Source: Novosphingobium sp. (GTDB taxonomy: Bacteria > Pseudomonadota > Alphaproteobacteria > Sphingomonadales > Sphingomonadaceae). Taken from it: DNA of 15,062 nucleotides. Positions 6,901 through 13,942 of the stretch are shown here, piece after piece (position 1 is the first letter of the stretch; each line of letters opens with the position of its first letter). The translations under genes and the position numbers were made by a program. The stretch is from assembly GCA_020853995.1 (NCBI GenBank), contig JADYXV010000243.1, positions 1-15,062 of the forward strand. The letters run 5' to 3'. The notes beneath the pieces were generated by a model. That model was not told the DNA's origin and searched no databases. It was given only the letters and a program-made list of their open reading frames with translations.

Positions 6901-7677
6901 ATGGACAGCTTGCCCGACACGGCTGAGGTAAAACACGCAAACTGGAGCGAAGCCCTTACGGCAGCGCTGGACTGGTGGCGTGATGCCGGGGTGGACGGGA
7001 CATTCGTGGATGACCCGCAAGACTGGTTGGCGCAAAACCATCGCCAACCTGATCCTGCCGCCCCTGCCCCTATGAAGCCCTTGCGGGAACTGGTGGCCGA
7101 ACGCGATTCGCCGCCGGCGCCTGTGGTGAGTGATCGTTCAGGCTGGCCGCAGACGCTTGAGGCATTCAACGCGTGGTGGCTGACCGAAGGGCCGCTTGCC
7201 CCCCAAGGTTTGCGCCGCTTGGCACCGGCCGGACAGGTACAAGCAGAATTGATGATCCTGGTGCCAATGCCTTCAGCCGATGATGGGGATAGCCTGTTGA
7301 GCGGTCGTGCGGGCCGTCTGCTTGACGCGATGCTATCAGCAATGGGCATCTTGCGCGCCGAGGCATATCTCGCCTCGGCCTTGCCCGCACATATTCCCAT
7401 GCCGGATTGGGCGGCACTGCGTGCGACGGGTTTGGGCGAGGTTTTGTTGCATCACATCACCCTCGCCGCTCCCAAACGGCTCCTCATTTTAGGCGCGACA
7501 GGCGTTTCAGCGCTTCTTGGACACGACCCAACGAATTTGGCTCACAGTTTACGCGCAATTAATCAAGAGTCTTCACAGCTTGCCGCGATGTCGGCATGGG
7601 ATCTGGATGCCATGCTGGCACGCCCGGCTTTGAAAGCAGGGTTCTGGGGCCGGTGGCTCGATTGGACGGGAACGTAA
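6901..7677 (+). CDS. Uracil-DNA glycosylase-like protein lacking cysteines and catalytic motifs
   Basis: A 258-residue protein with the layout of the UDG superfamily (family 4/5-like). Numbering from ATG 6901, LMILVPMPSADDGD (about 117-130) sits where family 4 enzymes have a GEGPGADED-type motif. It is followed by SGRAGRLLDAML (134-145) and LLHHITLAAPKRLLILGATG (182-201), both close to family 4 sequences. However, there is not one cysteine, so the four Fe-S ligands are absent. The second catalytic motif (HPSYLLR-like) appears as WDLDAMLARPALK (233-245) without its His. It may therefore be a non-catalytic or altered relative. The start is uncertain between GTG 6868, ATG 6901 and TTG 6910. It heads a plus-strand set with the lytic transglycosylase 5 bp downstream. 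Fold assignment is moderate, function unknown. Confidence 0.75.
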   Translation: MDSLPDTAEVKHANWSEALTAALDWWRDAGVDGTFVDDPQDWLAQNHRQPDPAAPAPMKPLRELVAERDSPPAPVVSDRSGWPQTLEAFNAWWLTEGPLAPQGLRRLAPAGQVQAELMILVPMPSADDGDSLLSGRAGRLLDAMLSAMGILRAEAYLASALPAHIPMPDWAALRATGLGEVLLHHITLAAPKRLLILGATGVSALLGHDPTNLAHSLRAINQESSQLAAMSAWDLDAMLARPALKAGFWGRWLDWTGT

Positions 7678-7682
7678 CCATA

Positions 7683-9473
7683 GTGAAAATGGCTCGCGCT
7701 GCACGATGCAAGCTTCTGACGCTGGCGACCTCGGTTGCGTCGTTGGCCAGCGTACCTGCTTTCGCCAATAGCGCGGCGGTCGACTATTTCCGTGGCCGCG
7801 CTGATCGCACGGCCGTACCATCACTGCTGAGCCAGGACGACCGTTCGTATTACAAGACGCTGTTTAGCGCGATCGAGAAAGCCGATTGGGCACAAGTCCA
7901 GACACTATTCACCCAGCGTGAAGATGGCCCGCTTCATGCTGTAGCGCGCGCCCAATACATTCTGGCGGCAACCTCTCCCAAAGCGGAACTGGTGCCGATC
8001 ACCGATGTATTGAACGCGGCCCCCACCCTACCTTGGGCTGAACAGTTAGGCAGACTCGCACTGAAACGTGGCGCTCTGGCGATTCCCGAACTGCCTCAAG
8101 CGCAACGTTTCGTTTCACTGCCGACGGTATCAAAGCGGATCCGCCCACGCTCGATCGCTGATGGAACCATGCCGGAGAGCGTGGCAGCCGCGATTGTTGA
8201 CCGGATCAAAATGGATGACGCGGTCGGCGCACGTCTGTTGCTGGACGGGGTGGATTCAACACTATCTTCAGAAGCCCGTGCAGAGTGGCGGCAGAAAGTG
8301 GGCTGGGCTTTTTATATCGAAAACGACGATGCCACTGCCCGCGCAATTGCTTTGACCGCTGTTGAAGGAAGTGGTCCGTGGGTTGCCGAAGCTTATTGGA
8401 CTGCCGGATTGGCAAGCTGGCGTCTGGGCGATTGCCTGGCCGCTGCAGATGCCTTCACCAAATCTGCGTCAACTTCGCACAATGACGAACTGACGGCGGC
8501 AGCGCACTATTGGGCTGGACGTTCAGCCATGCGCTGCAGAAAGCCCGAAATGGTGGCGGCATCGCTGCGTTCTGCTGCCCGTGCCGGCGAAACGCTGTAT
8601 GGCATGATGGCGCAGGAAGCCTTGGGGATGCGCGAAAACAACCCTACAGCCACAGCGGATTTCTCGTCATCCGATTGGCAAAACCTTCGAAGCGTCGCCA
8701 ATATCCGGACAGCTGTGCAACTCGCCGAGATTGGCAAGGATGGACTGGCAGACGAAGTTTTGCGCCATCAGGCCCGGATTGGTGATCCCCGCCAATATGC
8801 CCCGCTTTCCCGTTTGGCGCGCGACCTCGGCCTGCCATCAACCCAGTTATGGATGGCATATAACGCGCCGTCCGGAGCCCGCCCTGATGAATCAGCGCGT
8901 TTTCCAGCGCCAAAGTGGGTGCCTGCAACAGGTTGGAAAGTCGATCCTGCTCTGTTGTTTGCGCATTCGTTGCAAGAATCCAACTTCCGTACATCGGTCA
9001 CCAGCCCCGCCGGCGCCAAGGGCTTGATGCAACTGCGTCCGGGCACGGCACGCGATATGGCGCGGGTGGAGCCGATGATGGCCGGTCGCGACAGCCAGCT
9101 TGATTTGCCCGACGTGAACCTGGCATTTGGACAACAATATCTTCAGCAATTGCACAGTTCCGAAGCAACGCAAGGCCTTCTGCCCAAAGTGATGGCAGCC
9201 TATAATGCAGGCCCGCTTCCGGTATCACGCTGGAATACCGAAATTCGTGGTGGCAGCGATCCATTGCTGTGGATGGAATCGATTCCCTATTGGGAAACGC
9301 GCGGATACGTGTCGATCGTCATGCGCAATTACTGGATGTACGAGCGACAGGCAGGTGGCCCTTCCGAAAGCCGCCTCGGCCTTGTGCAAGGTATGTGGCC
9401 CAAATTTCCCGGTCTGGACGGGGCAGGAAATGTAAGGCCGGACCAGATCAGGATTGCATCGCGTGGCAATTGA
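7683..9473 (+). CDS. slt: Periplasmic soluble lytic murein transglycosylase (Slt70-like)
   Basis: Exported enzyme that cleaves the MurNAc-GlcNAc bond of peptidoglycan, forming 1,6-anhydro ends. From GTG 7683 it has 596 residues; an ATG two codons later (7689) is an alternative. The signal peptide is MARAARCKLL followed by a hydrophobic stretch and PAFA, with likely cleavage before NSA. The long helical middle (about 30-400) fits the superhelical domain of Slt70. The catalytic SLT domain shows HSLQESNFRTSV with catalytic Glu432, then SPAGAKGLMQLRPGTA, AYNAGP (506-511) and IPYWETRGYVSIVMRNYW near the end. It starts 5 bp after the UDG-like stop, and its last codons overlap the moaB start by 11 nt, suggesting one transcript for the three genes. 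Confidence 0.95.
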   Translation: MKMARAARCKLLTLATSVASLASVPAFANSAAVDYFRGRADRTAVPSLLSQDDRSYYKTLFSAIEKADWAQVQTLFTQREDGPLHAVARAQYILAATSPKAELVPITDVLNAAPTLPWAEQLGRLALKRGALAIPELPQAQRFVSLPTVSKRIRPRSIADGTMPESVAAAIVDRIKMDDAVGARLLLDGVDSTLSSEARAEWRQKVGWAFYIENDDATARAIALTAVEGSGPWVAEAYWTAGLASWRLGDCLAAADAFTKSASTSHNDELTAAAHYWAGRSAMRCRKPEMVAASLRSAARAGETLYGMMAQEALGMRENNPTATADFSSSDWQNLRSVANIRTAVQLAEIGKDGLADEVLRHQARIGDPRQYAPLSRLARDLGLPSTQLWMAYNAPSGARPDESARFPAPKWVPATGWKVDPALLFAHSLQESNFRTSVTSPAGAKGLMQLRPGTARDMARVEPMMAGRDSQLDLPDVNLAFGQQYLQQLHSSEATQGLLPKVMAAYNAGPLPVSRWNTEIRGGSDPLLWMESIPYWETRGYVSIVMRNYWMYERQAGGPSESRLGLVQGMWPKFPGLDGAGNVRPDQIRIASRGN

Positions 9474-9990
9474 TTCCTCGCGCACATTCAAGCCGATCAA
9501 CATCGCATTGCTCACAGTGTCTGACACCCGGACTTCGGCGGATGATACTTCGGGCGACATTCTGGCCGAACGGATCAGAACTGCCGGACACAAACTGGCT
9601 GCACGAGCGATTGAAAAAGACGACGCGGACCGCATTGCCGATCGGCTGAACAACTGGATCGATGATCGCACCGTCGACACGGTGATCATCACTGGCGGCA
9701 CGGGTCTGACGGGCCGTGATGTAACGCCCGAAGCGCTTGAACGCGTAAAAACCCGCGACATACCGGGGTTTGGTGAACTGTTCCGCTGGATCAGCTACAA
9801 GACCATCGGGACAAGTACGATACAATCGCGGGCCTGTGCTGTTGTGGCACGCGGCACGTACATTTTCGCCCTGCCGGGATCAAACGGAGCGGTGAAAGAC
9901 GGTTGGGATGGAATCCTTGCCGAACAGCTCGACAGCCGCAATCGGCCCTGCAACTTTGTAGAACTAATGCCAAGATTGCTTGAGCGATAA
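9463..9990 (+). CDS. moaB: Molybdenum cofactor biosynthesis protein B
   Basis: MoaB/MogA-family protein, which binds molybdopterin and takes part in its adenylation before molybdate insertion. The 175-residue product (from GTG 9463, with AGGA 9 nt upstream inside slt) begins with the family pattern INIALLTVSDTRT (12-24). It carries ITGGTGLTGRDVTPEAL (about 76-92), with the conserved Asp86, and ALPGSNGAVKDGWDGIL (136-152), the molybdopterin-binding loop. A TTG at 9454 would be an earlier start in the same frame but is less likely. No other molybdenum cofactor gene is visible in the window, so its link with the transglycosylase looks positional. Transcription converges on the small membrane-protein gene, leaving only 21 bp between stops and no obvious terminator with a T-tract. 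Confidence 0.94.
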   Translation: MAIDSSRTFKPINIALLTVSDTRTSADDTSGDILAERIRTAGHKLAARAIEKDDADRIADRLNNWIDDRTVDTVIITGGTGLTGRDVTPEALERVKTRDIPGFGELFRWISYKTIGTSTIQSRACAVVARGTYIFALPGSNGAVKDGWDGILAEQLDSRNRPCNFVELMPRLLER

Positions 9991-10008
9991 CGGGCAATCC
10001 GACACGGC

Positions 10009-10018
10009 GCTCTAGAGC
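10009..10018. repeat. Perfect 10-bp palindrome at the convergent gene ends
   Basis: GCTCTAGAGC lies between the converging moaB and small-ORF ends and includes the TAG stop of the latter. It could help end transcription from either side, but it is short and has no T-run, so this is only a suggestion. Confidence 0.3.
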
Positions 10019-10209
10019 CAAGCCAAAGCGGCAAGACACAAGCTCGCAAGAAAAAGCACGGCCAAGATCACTCCCTCGACAGAGCGAACCGGATCGCGAG
10101 GAACCCATCCAGTCCGAACTGCAATGACTGGAGGCAAGCCGGTCGTACAGTCTTGTTTCAGCCGCTTGGGCAACATAGTTGCACTTTCTTCCGACTGCAT
10201 GCTCCTCAC
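10012..10209 (-). CDS. Small predicted tail-anchored membrane protein
   Basis: A frame of up to 65 codons whose last 20 residues (GVILAVLFLASLCLAALAWL) form a clear membrane helix ending exactly at the stop. The part before it is hydrophilic and basic (LPKRLKQ, RTGWVPRDPVR). The GTG at 10209 overlaps the stop of the winged-helix gene as GTGA, which suggests coupled translation. Alternative starts are ATG 10200 (AGGAG only 1 nt away) and ATG 10176, which gives 54 residues and has GGAAGAA at a sensible distance. I do not recognise a family. The hydrophobic tail, the overlap and the position in a same-strand cluster argue for a real gene, but its short length leaves doubt. Confidence 0.5.
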   Translation of the reverse strand: MRSMQSEESATMLPKRLKQDCTTGLPPVIAVRTGWVPRDPVRSVEGVILAVLFLASLCLAALAWL

Positions 10210-10763
10210 CGGGCTGCCAGTGATGCGTAAAGCGCCGGTGACGATTGGAAGCTATCGTCAGAAGAGTTCGACGCAGGTGTCACGCCAGAAAGCAACAGTT
10301 TGTGCATGGCTTCAAAGCCGGAGTCGCTCAGCGTAATCCAGCGAACCCGCTGATCAACCTGATCGTTATTGCGCTCAAGCAATCCTTCTTTGACCAACAT
10401 GCCGATCCATCTCAGCGCTGTAGTCGGCGGAACGCCCGAAGCGATGCAGACACTCTTTACACTTGACTTGCGGCCCTCCCGGCGGAGCACATAGAGTTCC
10501 AGCAGAATGTCCCAGCTAGGATCGGCAAACAGCGTGCTCGCAAAAAACTCGTTCCGCTTGCGGCGAAAACGATAAATCTCTTTTGCGAGCAAAAGGGCCG
10601 CTTCATCACTTGACGACGCCTGATGTGATGTTGCCTTCTGCAGTCTGATATAGGGCTGATCGCTGTCACGAGAGTTCGTCTCGGCAGCATTGATCAATTC
10701 GCCAAGTTGCGCCCACACTTGTCGCAGGCGAGGAACATCTAAAACATCAGTGGATGCCGACAT
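10206..10763 (-). CDS. MarR-like winged-helix DNA-binding regulator
   Basis: A 185-residue predicted transcription regulator. The first 60 residues are polar and without clear motif. Residues about 64-95 (RFRRKRNEFFASTLFADP, then SWDILLELYV) form the helical lead-in. They are followed by a helix-turn-helix at about 101-125 (SVKSVCIASGVPPTTALRWI) and a wing at about 126-146 (EGLLERNNDQ, RVRWITLSDSG). The combination FADPSWDILLELY plus SGVPPTTALRWI recalls a winged-helix family common in sphingomonads (from memory). No ligand or targets can be inferred. The ATG at 10763 follows a GGGG and a closer GAG. Two GACAAG direct repeats lie just upstream. It shares a strand with the membrane protein and LuxR-type genes before it and overlaps the tail-anchored ORF after it. 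Confidence 0.85.
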   Translation of the reverse strand: MSASTDVLDVPRLRQVWAQLGELINAAETNSRDSDQPYIRLQKATSHQASSSDEAALLLAKEIYRFRRKRNEFFASTLFADPSWDILLELYVLRREGRKSSVKSVCIASGVPPTTALRWIGMLVKEGLLERNNDQVDQRVRWITLSDSGFEAMHKLLLSGVTPASNSSDDSFQSSPALYASLAAR

Positions 10764-10806
10764 ATCAACTCAACCCCTTGTCAAAAAATACAAAGCTTGT
10801 CGTCCA
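10764..10806 (-). promoter_or_regulatory. Upstream region of the winged-helix gene with GACAAG direct repeats
   Basis: In the 43-bp gap, GACAAG (CTTGTC on the plus strand) occurs at 10777-10782 and 10796-10801, 19 bp apart, flanking an AT-rich segment with a run of six T on the minus strand. Two half-sites about two helical turns apart could be an autoregulatory operator. A weak ACAA/TTGT hairpin before the T-run could also act as a terminator of the preceding gene. Confidence 0.3.
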
Positions 10807-11274
10807 TCACAGCGGACGAGGAGAATTCGGCGCCATTTGGCGGGGAAACCATTTTCCGGGAAAAATTGCCCACAACACAATCAACGCAACAAGAACCCTC
10901 AAGGTAATCTGTACCTCCTGGTACGCGAATACTCCCACTTCAGATCCTGCAAATGCAGCGAATGCTGCAACCGATTTTACAAGAAAAATCGCCGCAACAA
11001 ACAAAGGCCACAGGCGCATGGTCATTAGCGCTATAGTGCCTGAAATGGTCAGTTCGATGGTACAGAAGACAACTTCCGCCAACCGGACACCATCATTATT
11101 GAGTTCAAAGATCGCAATACATGCTGCTTGTATTAAAGCAAAAACTGCTGCCGTGGTCCCTAATATCTTTTCATCGCCGCGGCCAAAAAAAACTGCAACC
11201 AACGCTATGACCATGCATAAAAGAGATGCAAATGCTGAGAACAAAAGCAATTCTTCACTTGCATTACCAATCAT
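10807..11274 (-). CDS. Five-helix integral membrane protein of unknown function
   Basis: A 155-residue hydrophobic protein from ATG 11274; a GTG at 11289 would add five residues (MALEI) but leaves no room for its AAGG. Counted from the GTG form, five membrane helices are visible: about 14-36, 42-62, 71-91, 93-114 and 128-145, joined by very short loops (for example GRGDEK and NNDGVR). The tail is short and proline- and arginine-containing (WFPRQMAPNSPRPL). I recognise no family, catalytic motif or transport signature. It sits between a membrane-anchored LuxR-type protein and a winged-helix regulator on the same strand, so a sensor or modulator role is possible but only inferred. Its DNA is AT-richer than the flanking housekeeping genes (sampled lines 42-48% GC). 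Confidence 0.72.
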   Translation of the reverse strand: MIGNASEELLLFSAFASLLCMVIALVAVFFGRGDEKILGTTAAVFALIQAACIAIFELNNDGVRLAEVVFCTIELTISGTIALMTMRLWPLFVAAIFLVKSVAAFAAFAGSEVGVFAYQEVQITLRVLVALIVLWAIFPGKWFPRQMAPNSPRPL

Positions 11275-11344
11275 GATTTCTAACGCCACCTTATGAATTT
11301 GTGCGACAAGCTGCTAGGATTAAATGCGTTGATCTCACCAGCCG

Positions 11345-11872
11345 TTAAGTAAGCGCCGGAGCAACCTTCGCAATCAAAATGACAAGCAGCGCAATAGAAG
11401 CGGCTGCTGTTGTAATTGCTGCAATTCTACCCGCTACGCCTGCTGTGCGATCGACAGCCTCAAGCAAAGGCGAACTGATAGCCGGTTTGTTGCCCCACGC
11501 GTTATTCGGTACTGGCGAACTGCTGCCTGACCCAATGTCGACAGCCTGGATGTCCGCTCCTTCTTCCTTGAAACCGCCCAAAGTGTGACCATCGGGAATG
11601 GAGGATTCTACCTGATATTCTGCACCTGTCAGGTTCACAGAGTTTATTCGGAACTTTTCATAAGCCCTCGCAAGGTCAGCCCGACTATGAACACCGAATT
11701 TGCGGCGCACAGACTGCAAACGCTGCTCTACGGCAGATGGAGAGATACCAAGCATCAAGGCAATCTCTTTGTTCGTACGACGATCACAAACAAATTGAAG
11801 GACTTCGACCTGCTTATCCGTCAGATCGGAGCCATCCAGATCGGCATCTGTGAACATAACTTTAGTTACCAT
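11345..11872 (-). CDS. LuxR-type HTH protein with C-terminal membrane anchor
   Basis: A predicted 175-residue protein starting at ATG 11872, where a GGGA lies 9 nt upstream. A TTG at 11950 would extend it with an atypical, cysteine-rich segment, and ATG 11857 is a shorter option. Residues about 17-71 are a LuxR/GerE helix-turn-helix: LTDKQVEVLQFVCDRRTNKE, then IALMLGISPSAVEQRLQSVR. There is no receiver or autoinducer-binding domain before it. A polar linker (about 75-140) rich in Gly, Ser and Pro leads to one hydrophobic helix (about 150-172, IAAITTAAASIALLVILIAK) with only APALT after it. The protein should therefore be a membrane-tethered DNA-binding protein with its HTH in the cytoplasm. 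Target and signal are unknown. The next gene on the same strand is the five-helix membrane protein, 55-70 bp away. Confidence 0.8.
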   Translation of the reverse strand: MVTKVMFTDADLDGSDLTDKQVEVLQFVCDRRTNKEIALMLGISPSAVEQRLQSVRRKFGVHSRADLARAYEKFRINSVNLTGAEYQVESSIPDGHTLGGFKEEGADIQAVDIGSGSSSPVPNNAWGNKPAISSPLLEAVDRTAGVAGRIAAITTAAASIALLVILIAKVAPALT

Positions 11873-12306
11873 AAGGCAGAGTCCCACACACAAGACACCG
11901 GGCTTGTGTGAAAGACACTTCACCAACGTACCGAAGCCCTGTTCATACAAGCCAATATCTCATGGCATGAAATTTTAGGGAGTACCTGTGCACCTTCACC
12001 CAGCCAGCGTGAGGCCCAAATTACGCAAATTCCATCAAAAGTCGAACCATTTTGCGTCCGACGCTGAAACAAAGTTTGCTGATCTCAACCGGCAAGGTCG
12101 GAAATCGTTCCGAAATAACAGTACGGACTGAAATTTTAGACAGGTTGGATTACTTCCGAAATGATGGCTAACAAAAGTTCACCAAGCTTTTCTGTCCGAT
12201 GGAGGAATTTTCATCACGCATGCTGACCCTTTCCCCGCCATCACGACAGCATTTTATGCCGACAGGTCAGCGCCCGACTAAAGTGCATAGCAATTTTTTG
12301 GTGGCG
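11873..12306. other. Gene-free region upstream of the LuxR-type gene, with short repeats
   Basis: No credible gene is present in this stretch of about 430 bp; the longest frames are short and without ribosome sites or motifs. It is AT-rich (one line counted at 40% GC). Direct repeats are TGAAATTTTAG at 11968-11978 and 12129-12139, and TTCCGAAAT at 12108-12116 and 12154-12162. Inverted repeats are CGGAA/TTCCG at 12099-12112 and GCTGACC/GGTCAGC at 12222-12271, the latter enclosing a small GCAT/ATGC stem. It likely holds the LuxR-type gene promoter and the end of the synthetase transcript, but I cannot place either exactly. Confidence 0.5.
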
Positions 12307-13920
12307 TTATGCTGAATCAGCCCACACGTACGAAGAAAACTGTTGCCGCAAATCTTTCTTGCTGATCTTGCCGGTTCCTGTGTGGGGTATCTGGTCCACG
12401 AATGCGACGGCATCAGGAACCCACCACTTGGCGACGTGGCTCGTCAGAAATTCGCGGATATCATCCTGGGAAACGTCGACGCCGGGCTTTTTCACCACAA
12501 CCAGCAATGGCCGCTCGTCCCACTTTGGATGAAACACGCCGATTGCGGCAGCTTCGGATACGGCGGGATGGCCAATCGCTGCATTTTCCAGTTCAACCGA
12601 ACTGATCCATTCACCGCCGGACTTGATCACATCCTTTGTTCTGTCCGTCAGTTGCAATGTGCCGTCGGGGTAAATCAAACCGACATCGCCCGTATCGAAC
12701 CACTGGCCGGCATTCACCGCATCTTCTTCCGCCTTGAAGTAGCGCTTCACCACCCAAGGTCCACGAACCTGCAAGGCTCCCGCAGTCGTGCCGTCGCGCG
12801 GTAGGACTTTGTTCGGGTCATCTAAATCAACACAACGGATTTCAACGCCAAACGGCGGTCGGCCCTGCATCGCTTTGACCGTCACTTGCTCGTCAAATGT
12901 CAGCTCATCCCAGTTCCATGTTTCAGCACCGGTGGTGCCAATAGGTGAGGTTTCGGTCATGCCCCAGGCATGGGCGACCCGTATGCCTTGGCGCATCAGG
13001 CGCTCGATCATGGCGCGAGGCATGGCCGATCCTCCGCACACGACAGTCTGAAGGCTTGGCGGCCAATGGCCACCATTGCTGTCAATATGCTGGAACAGGG
13101 CGAGCCAGACGGTTGGAACACCTGCTGAACAGGTAACTTTTTCGCGTTCGATGAGACCGCACAGGACCGCGCCATCATTGACAGCGGAATAGACAAACTT
13201 CGCCCCAGCGGCAGCACCAGCCCACGGCAGCCCCCAACTGGCTGCATGGAACATCGGTACGATCGGCAGCATGACAGAGCGGCAATCCATTCCGAACACC
13301 GGCGGGCTGATGGCGCTTAACGCGTGCAGCATGGTCGAACGGTGTTCGTAAATCACGCCCTTCGGGTTGCCGGTGGTGCCGCTGGTGTAGCAAAGCATAC
13401 AGGCATCGCGTTCATCACCGTCAGACCATTCTGTCTGGCCATCTTCCGGCCCGATCCACTCTTCAAAATGGATGGCAGGCTCGCTGCTGTCGAAACAGAT
13501 GTAATGTTCAATCGTTGGCCAGCGTGGTTTCATGCGTTCGACGATGGGGGCCCAGACCTTGTCGAACAGCATCACGCGGTCTTCTGCATGATTCACGATG
13601 TAATCAAGCTGGTCATCAAACAGACGCGGATTGATCGTGTGGAGTATGCCACCGGCACCGACAGCACCATACCACGAAACAAGATGGCGCGAATGATTCA
13701 TCGCCAGTGTTGCAATCCGGTCACCACGCTGGATGCCGAGACGGCGCAATGCCTGCGTCATGCGTAAGGCGTCGTGGCGAACACCCGCCCAGGTCGTGCG
13801 GGTCTCCGATCCGTCGGCCCAGCGGCTGACAATCTCGCGCGTGCCATGTTCGCGCGCAGCGTGATCAATCAAATGCGTTACCCGCAGCTTCCAATCTTGC
13901 ATCGCGCCCAGCTGCTGCAT
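12307..13920 (-). CDS. Fatty-acyl-CoA synthetase (AMP-forming, AlkK/FadD-like)
   Basis: Adenylate-forming enzyme that activates a carboxylic acid, most likely a medium- or long-chain fatty acid, to its CoA thioester via an acyl-AMP. From ATG 13920 it has 537 residues. Visible motifs are the phosphate-binding loop CYTSGTTGNPKGV (about 177-189), PMFHAASWGLPW, the adenine-binding GMTETSP (320-326), WFDTGDVG (407-414), the hinge DRTKDVIKSGGEWISS (426-441), and GTGKISKK near the C-terminus, whose first Lys (about 518) is the catalytic lysine. The pattern is closest, from memory, to medium-chain AlkK-type ligases; chain length cannot be decided here. GGAGAG precedes the ATG by 7 nt. It begins 22 nt after the dnaE stop on the same strand, so it may be read through from dnaE. 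The product would feed beta-oxidation. Confidence 0.93.
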   Translation of the reverse strand: MQQLGAMQDWKLRVTHLIDHAAREHGTREIVSRWADGSETRTTWAGVRHDALRMTQALRRLGIQRGDRIATLAMNHSRHLVSWYGAVGAGGILHTINPRLFDDQLDYIVNHAEDRVMLFDKVWAPIVERMKPRWPTIEHYICFDSSEPAIHFEEWIGPEDGQTEWSDGDERDACMLCYTSGTTGNPKGVIYEHRSTMLHALSAISPPVFGMDCRSVMLPIVPMFHAASWGLPWAGAAAGAKFVYSAVNDGAVLCGLIEREKVTCSAGVPTVWLALFQHIDSNGGHWPPSLQTVVCGGSAMPRAMIERLMRQGIRVAHAWGMTETSPIGTTGAETWNWDELTFDEQVTVKAMQGRPPFGVEIRCVDLDDPNKVLPRDGTTAGALQVRGPWVVKRYFKAEEDAVNAGQWFDTGDVGLIYPDGTLQLTDRTKDVIKSGGEWISSVELENAAIGHPAVSEAAAIGVFHPKWDERPLLVVVKKPGVDVSQDDIREFLTSHVAKWWVPDAVAFVDQIPHTGTGKISKKDLRQQFSSYVWADSA

Positions 13921-13942
13921 CACATCTCTCTCCAGCTTTTTG

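Noticed and set aside
9225..9761. A minus-strand frame opposite slt and moaB
   Set aside because: The overlapping plus-strand genes have strong catalytic and cofactor motifs; this is a shadow.
10754..11296. A 180-residue plus-strand frame opposite the five-helix membrane protein
   Set aside because: The minus-strand reading gives five regular membrane helices and fits the strand of its neighbours; the plus reading is low-complexity, rich in Asn, Ala and Lys.
12222..12299. Inverted repeat followed by a T-run at 12293-12299 as a plus-strand terminator
   Set aside because: The T-run is more than 20 nt beyond the stem and there is no plus-strand gene upstream for it to terminate.
12163..12357. 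Short plus-strand frames in the gene-free stretch (20 and 38 codons)
   Set aside because: No suitable ribosome sites, no motifs, and the longer one runs into the antisense of the acyl-CoA synthetase.
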